In this document: in pieces, positions 1 through 6,291 of the stretch
How the letters are laid out: every line of letters begins with the position of its first letter
How positions within the stretch are numbered: position 1 is the stretch's first letter
IMG/VR virus record: IMGVR_UViG_3300040801_001938
Location: 1 to 23,812 of that record
Length of the DNA: 23,812 bases
Source: a virus
Reading direction: 5' to 3' (one strand)
Made by a program: the position numbers and the translations under genes
The notes under the pieces: generated by a model
Databases searched by the model: none
What the model saw: only the letters and a program-made list of their open reading frames with translations
What the model was told of the DNA's origin: nothing

Positions 1-122
1 GCTTCAAGTTCAACGATGCGTTCTTGGAGATAAATGTGATACTGCTGTTCTTCCTGAGCGTCACGTTCGGCGCACCATTCCCGATATCGCTCTACTTGCA
101 CCTGTTGTTCATATTCACTCAT
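1..122 (-). CDS. Coiled-coil-like hypothetical protein, 3' end outside window
   Basis: Reading leftward from an ATG at 122, 40 codons run open off the left edge, so the C-terminus is missing. The visible part is very rich in Glu, Gln and Arg, with a heptad-like pattern and no Pro or Gly, which suggests a helical or coiled-coil protein. It begins 5 bases after the stop of the preceding leftward gene, so it belongs to the same transcription unit as the helicase. The ribosome-binding site is weak (GGTGAT), and coupling to the upstream gene is likely. I do not recognise the family and infer no function. Confidence 0.6.
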   Translation of the reverse strand, partial: MSEYEQQVQVERYREWCAERDAQEEQQYHIYLQERIVELE

Positions 123-127
123 CACGA

Positions 128-547
128 TCACCCGGTCCCGTGTCCGTTGACCTCTCGGTCAGCTGGCACGTATATGGGGGGATTTTTGTCTTCCATGTCC
201 GCTGCAATGATCGCGTTTCGTGCGGCCTCTTGCATCGTGTCACCGTAACCAGTGGCAGTACAGTCGCCACTGTGCGTGATAACACGTGCGATCCAACGAC
301 AACCCGGACAATCGTAATAGTCCTGTTCGAGGATAACCCGAACTGGCTCAGTGATCTCGTCCGAAAACATCACGGACACCGGCATGGTAGTTATACCGAC
401 AAATGCGTCGTGTAGTATCTGCCTGATTTCTTGTCTACCAATGTCGTTCTGTAGCAAGTCGGTCAGGCCCTCGACCGAAAACTCCTCCGACTGAATGCCG
501 GTGCTGCGGTCGGCCTGGGTCTGGATTATGGCCTTGATTTCGTTCAC
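128..547 (-). CDS. Hypothetical protein with a CxxC motif, downstream of helicase
   Basis: This 139-residue protein starts at a GTG whose bases overlap the TGA stop of the helicase gene (GTGA), which implies translational coupling. The N-terminal half is acidic and helical. Around residues 78-84 lies YDCPGC, a single CxxC that could bind metal if paired with another chain. The C-terminal stretch GYGDTMQEAARNAI resembles the GxGxTxxEAxxNA pattern seen in small alpha-beta domains such as HicB-like folds, but the resemblance is too short to assign a family. It is probably a helicase-associated early protein by context. No function can be given from the sequence alone. Confidence 0.75.
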   Translation of the reverse strand: MNEIKAIIQTQADRSTGIQSEEFSVEGLTDLLQNDIGRQEIRQILHDAFVGITTMPVSVMFSDEITEPVRVILEQDYYDCPGCRWIARVITHSGDCTATGYGDTMQEAARNAIIAADMEDKNPPIYVPADREVNGHGTG

Positions 548-2016
548 TTGGATTCTCTCCCTGCCAGTTCGTCTCTGGCGATTAGGTTCTCGTCGACATA
601 CTCCGCGACGTCTCCTTTCTTGCGTATCGCGTCCGTGATCATGCGGTCATACTTGTTGTTCATGACCAGATCGACGTACGTCACTTTGTTGGTTTGTCCT
701 TTGCGGTGCGCCCGGTCCTCGGACTGCTTGCGGTCTTGGTAGCTGAAGCTGTTCGAATAGTAGATCACGAGCGTGGCTGCCGTCCACGTCTGGCCCATGC
801 CGCCCACGGCTTGATTCGACACCATAAAACGGCGTTCCCCGCTCTGGAATTGGGCCGCCTCGGTGTCCCTAGTTTTCACGTTCATGCCTGAAAACTCAGC
901 CACGGACTCGGCCCCATACATGGCGGCCAGCCGCTCCTTCATTTGTTGGATTTCGGGCTGGAACCGACACCATATAATGACTTGCGTTTTGGAATCGATC
1001 TCGGCCAAGATGTCGAGCGTTTCGTCCATCTTGGGGTTTTTGCCCTCGACCGGCTTGGTCTTGTATTGTCGCTCCGGTTTGTTGGTGCGCGGGTTGATGG
1101 TCACGGCGTCTTCGTACGGGAAATTACCACCGATGATCTGCTGCAGGCGGGTCAGGCGCTCCAGGATCGTCTCGGCTTCGATCACGTCCTGCCCCTGCTC
1201 AGACATGAAACTCTCAAGCAGCGAATCGATGTGCTCGGTTTGCTGCTTGGTCGGTTCCACGTAACGCACCGTGTACACCTTGTCCGGGAGATCGAGCACG
1301 TCCTCCTTTTTCACGACGTGCACGTACGGGGCGACTTTGGTCAGGAGGTCCTGGCTGTCGCGATAACCGATGATCGATCGATTCTCGAAACCACCCATGA
1401 TACAGTATCGATTGCGAAACACGTAGTAGGATCGGCAGCGCAGAATCTTGGGATTCAGGAACTGGAACTGAGCGAACAGGTCCTCGATTCCTTGGGTGAT
1501 GGGCGTTCCTGTCATGATCATGCGAAACAAGGAAGCGCGGGCGATCTCGACTGCACGTTTGGTCCGGGCCGATTGTGGATTTTTGAGTTTAGATGACTCG
1601 TCGGCCACCACCATCGTTCTATGGCAACCGGCGAATTCGCGAACAAAATCGGCAGCTGTGCCTTGACTGAGCGCCTCGATTCCGGCCACCAATACCTTCA
1701 TGCCGTTTATGGTCTTAGCCATCAGTCGGATGGCGTCTTTTTTACCGGCAGCGCCCGAATTCACGACGGCTATCTCGTAATCTACGGGACACCAACTCTC
1801 GAACTCCTCCACCCACACGTTTTTAATCGGGGTGGGGCAAAGCACGACGAGCGCTTGGATTTGGTCCTTAAGGAATCGGGCCGACGCCAGATTAATGGCT
1901 GTAAACGTCTTGCCCGTACCCATGTCGTGAAACAGTGCGTATTCGGTGCGTTTCCACGCTCGCTTGAGCGCTTCGCGCTGGTGGGACATGGGGTCGGATT
2001 TGAATGGGTGCGTCAT
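544..2016 (-). CDS. SNF2-family (superfamily 2) DNA helicase/ATPase
   Basis: This is a two-lobed ATP-dependent DNA translocase of 490 residues, near the usual size of compact phage SNF2 proteins. Visible motifs in order are HQREAL near residue 12, Walker A DMGTGKT at 31-37, the DExx box ADESSKLKN at about 138-146, motif III TGTPI at 169-173, and motif V/VI including QSEDRAHRKGQ at 431-441. All core catalytic residues look intact. It probably acts in phage DNA replication, recombination or host takeover. The ATG at 2016 has no Shine-Dalgarno sequence and abuts a -10-like TATAGT, so an in-frame ATG at 1989 is an alternative start that keeps every motif. The gene is followed by two coupled small genes. 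Confidence 0.95.
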   Translation of the reverse strand: MTHPFKSDPMSHQREALKRAWKRTEYALFHDMGTGKTFTAINLASARFLKDQIQALVVLCPTPIKNVWVEEFESWCPVDYEIAVVNSGAAGKKDAIRLMAKTINGMKVLVAGIEALSQGTAADFVREFAGCHRTMVVADESSKLKNPQSARTKRAVEIARASLFRMIMTGTPITQGIEDLFAQFQFLNPKILRCRSYYVFRNRYCIMGGFENRSIIGYRDSQDLLTKVAPYVHVVKKEDVLDLPDKVYTVRYVEPTKQQTEHIDSLLESFMSEQGQDVIEAETILERLTRLQQIIGGNFPYEDAVTINPRTNKPERQYKTKPVEGKNPKMDETLDILAEIDSKTQVIIWCRFQPEIQQMKERLAAMYGAESVAEFSGMNVKTRDTEAAQFQSGERRFMVSNQAVGGMGQTWTAATLVIYYSNSFSYQDRKQSEDRAHRKGQTNKVTYVDLVMNNKYDRMITDAIRKKGDVAEYVDENLIARDELAGRESK

Positions 2017-2045
2017 ACTATAGTCGTCGATTGTCGTCGTTTTAA
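2017..2045 (-). promoter_or_regulatory. Possible leftward promoter abutting the helicase start
   Basis: On the minus strand, TTAAAA (2040-2045) and TATAGT (2017-2022) are separated by 17 bp. The -10-like box directly touches the annotated ATG at 2016, so a transcript from it would start inside the first codons and favour the ATG at 1989. The spacer contains GTCGTCG twice. The -35 match is poor, so this is tentative. Confidence 0.3.
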
Positions 2046-2047
2046 GG

Positions 2048-2076
2048 TGATCCCCCGGCCCGACGCCGGGGGATCA
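2048..2076 (-). terminator. Strong GC-rich hairpin ending the leftward unit before the helicase
   Basis: TGATCCCCCGGC at 2048-2059 and GCCGGGGGATCA at 2065-2076 form a perfect 12-bp stem with a 5-base loop. It lies 53 bases beyond the stop of the gene at 2130-2522 and before the helicase start. On the minus strand it is followed by CCTTAAAA rather than a clean T run. It could therefore be a terminator, a partial terminator or an mRNA 3'-end stabiliser. Confidence 0.65.
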
Positions 2077-2129
2077 GGTCACGCCCTACAGGAGACACCA
2101 TCAACCAAAGGGCGTGTGGGGAGAACCGG

Positions 2130-2522
2130 TCAGGCGGCTTTCTTCTCCTCGGCCTTGGCGGCCTTGGCGGCCTTTTCGGCGCGAGCAGCGACCGCTTCCT
2201 GGATCGGGGCGGCTTCGGTATCCAGGAAATCGTAACCGCTGCCTTCCTCGGCCTTCTCCATCTTGGCGACCGCGCCACGGATGCGATTTCCGAGGTTCAT
2301 GCGCTGCATTCCCTCGTTCAGGTGTTCGTACTTCTCCTTGAGCGCCTTCTGCGTCTCGCCGAGCGCCTTGGCTGCCAGACGGTAGGTTTCGTCCAGGGTC
2401 GCCCCATTGAGGGCCTGAGCCACGGCGTCGCCGTTGTTCATCGAAGCACCGCCGCTGGCGGCCTTCGTCTTCTGATACTTGGTCGTGTCGGGTGACACGG
2501 TGGGCTTGCTTTCTTCGCTCAT
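2130..2522 (-). CDS. Paralogous early protein A with LNEG-RMN-GN-RGAV module and Ala/Lys tail
   Basis: This 130-residue protein starts at the ATG at 2522 behind GAGGT, inside a longer reading frame that lacks a ribosome site. Residues around 24-87 align without gaps to the gene at 4774-5322, with 28 of 64 positions identical by hand count. The shared core is LNEGMQRMNLGNRIRGAV. The C-terminus is an Ala/Lys/Glu repeat tail (AEKAAKAAKAEEKKAA) that may be a flexible or nucleic-acid-contacting extension. It is the last gene of its unit and is followed by a strong hairpin. I do not know the function. An abundant DNA- or RNA-binding protein is one possibility, and that is inference only. Confidence 0.85.
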   Translation of the reverse strand: MSEESKPTVSPDTTKYQKTKAASGGASMNNGDAVAQALNGATLDETYRLAAKALGETQKALKEKYEHLNEGMQRMNLGNRIRGAVAKMEKAEEGSGYDFLDTEAAPIQEAVAARAEKAAKAAKAEEKKAA

Positions 2523-2552
2523 TTCATTTACCTCGTGTAGTGTGTGAAGGAA

Positions 2553-2579
2553 GAGGCCCCATGATATCACCGAGGCCTC
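2553..2579 (-). terminator. Weak hairpin in the leader of paralog A
   Basis: GAGGCC (2553-2558) and GGCCTC (2574-2579) can pair around a 15-base loop that itself contains the palindrome TGATATCA (2562-2569). On the minus strand the hairpin is followed by TTCCTTC. It lies between the stop of the 74-residue gene and the start of the 130-residue gene. It might attenuate read-through or act as a protein-binding site. The stem is short, so confidence is low. Confidence 0.3.
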
Positions 2580-2597
2580 CCTAGCGGAATATACGGT

Positions 2598-2822
2598 TTA
2601 CTTCAAGAGGCGTATCGCTTCCGAAACCTCAGCGGTGATCGTCCGAAGCACCCCGGTAGCCCCACGGGCGCGACCGTCCATCCAATATTCGTGGCCGTCG
2701 CTACCACGGAACCTCCCGGTTTTACTATCGCGCCTAATCAGGCGCACATAAAACTCCTTCTTCTCGTTCGAGACAGACCGATACAACCGGCCCACCCGTA
2801 GGTCAATGTCGGTCAGGCCCAT
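2598..2822 (-). CDS. Small basic hypothetical protein
   Basis: This 74-residue protein has an ATG at 2822 preceded by a GGGGGGA ribosome site. The middle part (RDSKTGRFRGSDGHEYWMDG) alternates basic and aromatic residues and looks like a small beta-barrel, followed by a C-terminal helix. The shape suggests an SH3- or OB-like nucleic-acid-binding fold, but I cannot assign a family. Its start is 2 bases after the stop of the 52-residue gene upstream, so the two are read together. It belongs to the leftward unit that begins at the promoter near 4164-4192. Confidence 0.75.
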   Translation of the reverse strand: MGLTDIDLRVGRLYRSVSNEKKEFYVRLIRRDSKTGRFRGSDGHEYWMDGRARGATGVLRTITAEVSEAIRLLK

Positions 2823-2824
2823 GT

Positions 2825-2983
2825 CTATCCCCCCAATGCACGACGGATGGAAACTGCCAACGGCTTCGGCCTCGGCGGGGTCCTCACCTTCTTCATGGTG
2901 TCGCGGAAAACGATATCAGCGGCCCTCTTCCTGGCCCTGCGGCTCTTCTTGCGCGGGGCACTATTCGGTCCTGTCTTGCTCAT
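2825..2983 (-). CDS. Very basic 52-residue protein
   Basis: An ATG at 2983 opens a 52-codon frame ending in TAG at 2825-2827. It overlaps the stop of the DUF3102-like gene as ATGA and has a strong ribosome site (GAGGAGGAG) 7-8 bases upstream, so I regard it as real despite its size. The product is dominated by Lys and Arg (for example RKKSRRARKRAA) with Pro near the C-terminus (RTPPRPKP). It contains no acidic cluster and no cysteine. Such a composition suggests nucleic-acid binding or an RNA-binding antiterminator-like role, but this is inference and no family is recognised. Confidence 0.7.
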   Translation of the reverse strand: MSKTGPNSAPRKKSRRARKRAADIVFRDTMKKVRTPPRPKPLAVSIRRALGG

Positions 2984-3804
2984 GATTGCTCCTCCTCTTG
3001 TTCCCAGAACTTTTCGATGTTGCCAGCGAATTCTTCAGCGGCGTCGGCTTGATCCTGATACATATCTTCGATGCAGGACTCGTAAATCGTAGTCCAGACG
3101 TCTGTGTTGATCTTCCTGCCCAACAACTCGGGGCCGAAGCCAAAAACCAAACACGACTGTGACCAAAGATCCATGTCCTCGAAATCGCCAGCCAGAACCG
3201 AATCGAGACGATCCGAGGCAGACTGCTTCAGTGTGCGGGCTATACGAGCATCGAGGGCATACACCCCGCCGCTCCCACTGGACGACGTTGGCGTGGGGTC
3301 GGGTCGAGGGGCCTGATGTACCGGGTCGGGGTCCGAAGCAGAAGGAGAGGCCTCCGGTTCAGAAACTCGCTTCTCCTCGACGACCTCCTTCACCTGCTCG
3401 GGGTCGACTTCCTGGCCCTGATTCAGCCGGTCGATGATGTCGTCCTTCAGGTCCGACTGCGCCGACATAAACTCGCGGGCTGCGGTCCAGCCCACGGCCT
3501 CCAGCAACTCAGGGGCGTTCTTGAAGTGCTTGGCCATATTCATGTAGGTGTTGGCGGTGCGGGGGGCGATATCAGGCAAAACCTCGGCCCTCCAGCGCCC
3601 GAACTCGCGGTCGCCCTTGAACAGGGTCCGGGCATCGATCAACAGGGAGCCGATGCGCAACCGAGCACGCGCCACGGTCATCACGGTTTCCTGTACCACC
3701 TTATTGATATCATCCCCGATCTTCTGCAGGGAACTCAAACCAGCGGAATCGATGTTGGCAAACCACTTGTCGTCCATCGTCGTCATTTCTGTGTTATCAT
3801 CCAC
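2980..3804 (-). CDS. DUF3102-like phage protein
   Basis: The product is 274 residues when started at the GTG at 3804, which has AAGGAG 7 bases upstream and overlaps the preceding gene by 8 bases. The longer open frame upstream of 3804 lies inside that preceding gene and lacks a ribosome site. Residues about 35-90 read IGSLLIDARTLFKGDREFG, then W, then APRTANTYMNMA. This is the pattern I associate with the DUF3102 domain of phages and plasmids, a helical region with a possible helix-turn-helix. A Pro/Ser-rich linker (about 150-185) leads to an acidic C-terminal domain ending in Glu repeats. Involvement in DNA binding or regulation is inferred, not shown. Confidence 0.8.
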   Translation of the reverse strand: MDDNTEMTTMDDKWFANIDSAGLSSLQKIGDDINKVVQETVMTVARARLRIGSLLIDARTLFKGDREFGRWRAEVLPDIAPRTANTYMNMAKHFKNAPELLEAVGWTAAREFMSAQSDLKDDIIDRLNQGQEVDPEQVKEVVEEKRVSEPEASPSASDPDPVHQAPRPDPTPTSSSGSGGVYALDARIARTLKQSASDRLDSVLAGDFEDMDLWSQSCLVFGFGPELLGRKINTDVWTTIYESCIEDMYQDQADAAEEFAGNIEKFWEQEEEQS

Positions 3805-3958
3805 GGGGGGTCTCCTTGGTGCGGTTGAAAAGCGACCGGGCGATCGCTTGGACTGTCTGCTTGCGTTCTTCGTCGGGAGTAACGTCCCACTTGTGCAGCA
3901 GATCGTAAAGGCGGGCCGCATGCTCTTTGCAGTCGGCGCATGGCGTCTTGAAACTCAT
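3797..3958 (-). CDS. 53-residue hypothetical protein with CxxC
   Basis: The ATG at 3958 has an AGGAG ribosome site that overlaps the stop codon of the gene upstream, which fixes this start over the longer open frame. The protein begins MSFKTPCADCKEHAARLY, so one CxxC pair sits near the N-terminus, followed by a helix and a basic C-terminus. The single CxxC could coordinate metal as a dimer. It overlaps the next leftward gene by 8 bases, implying coupled translation. No family is recognised. Confidence 0.75.
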   Translation of the reverse strand: MSFKTPCADCKEHAARLYDLLHKWDVTPDEERKQTVQAIARSLFNRTKETPRG

Positions 3959-3966
3959 ATCGGCTC

Positions 3967-4134
3967 CTAATAAATAGAGGTCGGCAGCATCGGATCGAAG
4001 CGCACCGACTTGTGATGAAACTCGATCCACTCTCGCCACTCGTCGGCGAACGAGCGCCGCGACAACCAAGTCGAGGGATCGAGTACCGGCGTAACCATGG
4101 GGTCGGGGTAGAGGTCCTGGGGGAGGTCGTTCAT
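3967..4134 (-). CDS. 55-residue Pro/Trp-rich micro-protein
   Basis: An ATG at 4134 preceded by AGGAG opens a 55-codon frame ending with TAG at 3967-3969. The N-terminal third is acidic and Pro-rich (MNDLPQDLYPDPM), and the middle carries a Trp-rich helix (SFADEWREWIEFHH). It is the first gene after the promoter at 4164-4192, and its stop overlaps the ribosome site of the following gene. Both facts support it as a real gene. The function is unknown. An early host-modulating peptide is a guess based only on size and position. Confidence 0.7.
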   Translation of the reverse strand: MNDLPQDLYPDPMVTPVLDPSTWLSRRSFADEWREWIEFHHKSVRFDPMLPTSIY

Positions 4135-4163
4135 GTCATCTCCTGCGTGTGGGTGGAGTCTAC

Positions 4164-4192
4164 ATTAAAGCACAGCGGGACCGGGAGAACAA
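4164..4192 (-). promoter_or_regulatory. Leftward sigma70-type promoter (TTGTTC-17-TTTAAT)
   Basis: On the minus strand, TTGTTC (4187-4192) and TTTAAT (4164-4169) are 17 bp apart, about 30 bases before the first gene of the unit. The decamer GTGCTTTAAT recurs exactly at the promoter near 6413. It sits directly downstream, in the leftward sense, of the large palindrome. Confidence 0.6.
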
Positions 4193-4200
4193 GCGCTCTA

Positions 4201-4552
4201 CCTGCAAAGCGGGCCTGTCGGCCCCGTCGGACCGAGAATGGCCGAAAATATAGACATATAGGCAGGAATATAGGCAGGCTAGAGGCCCCGTCACGACGGG
4301 CCAGAACGGCTCTCTGCCTACTGTCTATATATCTCGACGACCTTTTTTGGAAGAATAGTACCTCCTGTTATATATACTTCATAACTACTCCTACTATTCG
4401 CGCTCTACGATGTGGGCGGCAGATATAGACAGTAGGCAGATAGGACCCCGGACCCCGTACGACGCGGGCCTCGGCTGCCTATATTCTGGCCTGGGCGTCT
4501 ATAGACATCCCGGACTCTCGGCCCTGTGGGGACCGACAAGAGGGCAAGCAGG
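4201..4552. repeat. Giant imperfect palindrome (~350 bp) centred at 4376-4377
   Basis: Eight pairs of complementary blocks share one centre. They are 4201-4205/4548-4552, 4216-4221/4533-4538, 4232-4237/4516-4521, 4249-4255/4497-4503, 4266-4277/4475-4486 (12 bp, GAATATAGGCAG), 4313-4330/4423-4440 (18 bp, exact), 4353-4360/4392-4399 and 4367-4371/4381-4385. The stretches between blocks keep almost equal lengths on both sides, with one or two single-base gaps, so the whole element reads as one inverted duplication with diverged arms. The centre is AT-rich, unlike its surroundings. It lies in the longest stretch without a gene. Possible roles are a replication origin, a structured RNA or a recombination-derived inverted duplication. 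Confidence 0.85.
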
Positions 4553-4588
4553 GGGGGAGTATATACCTATTGTTGCACCCCCCTTGAG

Positions 4589-4622
4589 CCGCTCCAGGCC
4601 CCCGGACCCTCCCGAGGAGCGG
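4589..4622. other. Hairpin within the non-coding stretch beside the palindrome
   Basis: CCGCTCC (4589-4595) and GGAGCGG (4616-4622) can form a 7-bp stem around a C/G-rich 20-base loop. The surrounding 4553-4731 stretch has no convincing gene on either strand. Open frames here are Pro/Gly-rich and lack ribosome sites. Purine runs occur around 4551-4559 and 4693-4712. I see no other feature in this stretch. Confidence 0.35.
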
Positions 4623-4731
4623 TCTCCTTTCCTCTTCCTTGGGCTTGGACTGGCGTATGGGGGCGAATGTACCGGGTGGGGCGGCAGATGCCAAGGGAAG
4701 GGAACGGAGAGGCCCGGAGGCCGTATAAAGT

Positions 4732-4753
4732 GAGGCCCCCTTGCGGGGGCCTC
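4732..4753 (-). terminator. Terminator of the unit ending with paralog B
   Basis: GAGGCCCCC (4732-4740) and GGGGGCCTC (4745-4753) form a perfect 9-bp stem. Read on the minus strand, the loop is GCAA, a stable GNRA tetraloop, and the stem is followed by ACTTTATAC. It lies 20 bases after the stop of the gene at 4774-5322. The T run is short, but position and stem strength make it a likely leftward terminator. Confidence 0.75.
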
Positions 4754-4773
4754 GGTCGCAGGTGGCGACGAGA

Positions 4774-5322
4774 TTATGAGGCTTCGGGGACTTTGAACCG
4801 GCTGGGGTTGCCGTCGGACCCGAGGACGACCACGAGTTCGCCGCGCTTGACCGCGCCGCGCAGCTTGTTACCGGCGTTCATGCGGGTTGCGCCTTCGTTC
4901 AGGCCAGCGTAACGCTGCATGTGCGTTTGACCTTCCATCGGCACGAATTCATCGGCGAGTTCGCAGACCTCTTTCGCGCTCTTGCCTTCGAGCAGGACCG
5001 CGACGTCGTCGCCGTTGTAGTAGGACTTGTTGCCGCTGGCCGAAACGGAGACCACGTAGCGCTCTTCGCGTGCCTTCTTCAGCTTCTCGCTCATGTTCTT
5101 CGGGCTGGCCTCGGACTCGAAGTCTTCGGCGATGATGGCGAACTGGTCGAATGCGGTCTTGACGCGCGACTTCTGGTCGGCGGTGAAACGCGACTTCGTG
5201 TTCAGGAATTCCATGGCTTCGCGGGCAGCTGCGATCGTCTCGTCCGTGATGTTGCCGGGGTGCGTGACGAATTCGATGGCTTCGATTGCGCTGTTGATGG
5301 TCATGTTGGTCGTGTTGGTCAT
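4774..5322 (-). CDS. Paralogous early protein B with LNEG-RMN-GN-RGAV module
   Basis: This 182-residue protein starts at the ATG at 5322 behind AGGAG; the longer open frame has no better start. The N-terminal ~85 residues are helical (SAIEAIEF and EAMEFLNTKSRF regions). Residues about 95-160 align without gaps to the protein at 2130-2522, including SGNKSYYNGDDVA, LADEFV and LNEGATRMNAGNKLRGAV. The C-terminus is a short beta-like region (ELVVVLGSDG) instead of the Ala/Lys tail of its paralog. It is a single-gene unit with its own promoter (5377-5406) and terminator (4732-4753), which suggests strong independent expression. The function is unknown. Nucleic-acid binding is a guess from the basic conserved motif. 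Confidence 0.9.
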   Translation of the reverse strand: MTNTTNMTINSAIEAIEFVTHPGNITDETIAAAREAMEFLNTKSRFTADQKSRVKTAFDQFAIIAEDFESEASPKNMSEKLKKAREERYVVSVSASGNKSYYNGDDVAVLLEGKSAKEVCELADEFVPMEGQTHMQRYAGLNEGATRMNAGNKLRGAVKRGELVVVLGSDGNPSRFKVPEAS

Positions 5323-5376
5323 TTCATTCTCCTGCCCCCGAGGGGCGTTGGTTGATGTTTGCGTCTTACAGGGAAA

Positions 5377-5406
5377 ATTAAAACATGGCAAGTGGGGCGG
5401 TGTCAA
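5377..5406 (-). promoter_or_regulatory. Leftward sigma70-type promoter (TTGACA) for paralog B
   Basis: On the minus strand a consensus TTGACA lies at 5401-5406. The -10 can be read as TTTAAT (5377-5382, 18-bp spacer) or TTTTAA (5378-5383, 17-bp spacer). About 55 bases of leader follow before the ATG at 5322. The perfect -35 makes this the best-looking of the leftward promoters outside the control region at 7549-7592. Confidence 0.7.
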
Positions 5407-5418
5407 TACCTAGCAGCC

Positions 5419-5865
5419 TCAGTTAGGACCCCAATCGGGTCCGATTACGTTTTCGATGGTGTCGCCTCGTTCTAGAGCGGTTTTAATGCGGTGCTGTTCG
5501 TGTTCCGGAATGCACATGCAATTGAGGCCGTTTTCGTGGTATCGTGCGCACACGCGCCCATGGCGCTGGTTCCCGTCCTTGTCCGTCCAGGGTTCCCACG
5601 GAACAGTGGCGTTGCGTAGTCTATGCTCGTACATATCCTCTAACATTTGTGTGTCGTCCCATAACTCGTCTGGGGTCTTGTCGAAGCGACGGGCCACGAG
5701 TTCCAGTGCTGCTTGCTCGTAATCCATATGGGCCTCGTCCAACATGGGTCCAGACCACTCACCTGCGTCGACTGCTGTGATGGCTGCTTCGTGCTCCTCC
5801 AAACCCTCGGTCATCTGCTCCAGGACTCGGTAGTATGCTCGTACTGCGATTTTCTCAAGTTTCAC
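5419..5865 (-). CDS. Hypothetical acidic protein with C-terminal Cys motif
   Basis: I choose the GTG at 5865 (148 residues) because GAGGAG lies 7-8 bases upstream. An ATG at 5880 would overlap the preceding stop as ATGA but puts the ribosome site inside the gene. The N-terminal two thirds are helical and acidic (MTEGLEEHEAA, DKTPDELWDD). The C-terminal third is Trp/Cys-rich (VPWEPWTDKDG, then CARYHENGLNCMCIPEHE) and could hold a metal through Cys and His residues, perhaps in a small HNH-like or zinc site, though no catalytic pattern is clear. It is the last gene of the unit starting near 6413-6442. The family is not recognised. Confidence 0.8.
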   Translation of the reverse strand: MKLEKIAVRAYYRVLEQMTEGLEEHEAAITAVDAGEWSGPMLDEAHMDYEQAALELVARRFDKTPDELWDDTQMLEDMYEHRLRNATVPWEPWTDKDGNQRHGRVCARYHENGLNCMCIPEHEQHRIKTALERGDTIENVIGPDWGPN

Positions 5866-5876
5866 GTTACATCTCC

Positions 5877-6278
5877 TCATTCGTAGTGGCGGCAGCCGGT
5901 TGATTCAGACATCCCGCGTTGCGGCTCCACAACTACGAAATATCTAGTCGGGCCGTCGGGTTCAGGCAGGTAGTCGGCATCCAGGCCGCGCTCGTCGAGC
6001 CAGTCGCACTCGCGTCGGCAATTCTCTCCGTATTCGCGCTGCGCCTGTTTTTGGAGTCGGTCGGCGAGTTCCTGGATTTTCTCCTTGGCCGCATCGGCTT
6101 CGTCCTCGAAGTTGAACGCCTCGGTTGCGCACAGCACGCGATCCTCGCCCCACCAGCCGCCTTCCTCGGGGCCGCCGTAATAGGGAATACAGGCGTAGAG
6201 CGAAACGTAGTATCGCTCGGACTTCTGCGCTTTGGGTAAAGTCTGGTGGAATGCTTCTTGAATGTAGGTGTCGTTCAC
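5877..6278 (-). CDS. Phage hypothetical protein with GGPEEGGWW motif
   Basis: This 133-residue protein starts at a GTG at 6278 with the ribosome site AGGAGACACACC. The same AGGAGACACACC spacing precedes the gene at 6755-7267. Residues about 23-45 contain YYVSLYACIPYYGGPEEGGW. The core YGGPEEGGWW recalls a conserved family of small unassigned phage proteins that I have seen in phages of other hosts; this is recall, not a search result. A central amphipathic helix (DEADAAKEKIQELADRLQKQ) and a C-terminal beta strand (RYFVVVEPQ) follow. The function is unknown. It lies between a micro-gene for a membrane peptide and the acidic protein at 5419-5865. Confidence 0.85.
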   Translation of the reverse strand: MNDTYIQEAFHQTLPKAQKSERYYVSLYACIPYYGGPEEGGWWGEDRVLCATEAFNFEDEADAAKEKIQELADRLQKQAQREYGENCRRECDWLDERGLDADYLPEPDGPTRYFVVVEPQRGMSESTGCRHYE

Positions 6279-6291
6279 GGTGTGTCTCCTG

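Noticed and set aside
943-1596. 217-codon plus-strand open frame opposite the helicase
   Set aside because: The opposite strand carries intact SNF2 motifs over the whole interval, and the plus-strand frame shows no recognisable motif or ribosome site.
3805-3921. N-terminal extension of the DUF3102-like protein to 3921
   Set aside because: The extension lies inside the upstream gene in another frame and has no ribosome site. The GTG at 3804 has AAGGAG at ideal spacing.
4410-4733. 107-codon plus-strand open frame across the right arm of the palindrome
   Set aside because: It has no ribosome site, its product is Gly/Pro/Arg-rich low complexity, and it overlaps the inverted repeat and terminator. 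It is better explained as chance in GC-rich non-coding DNA.
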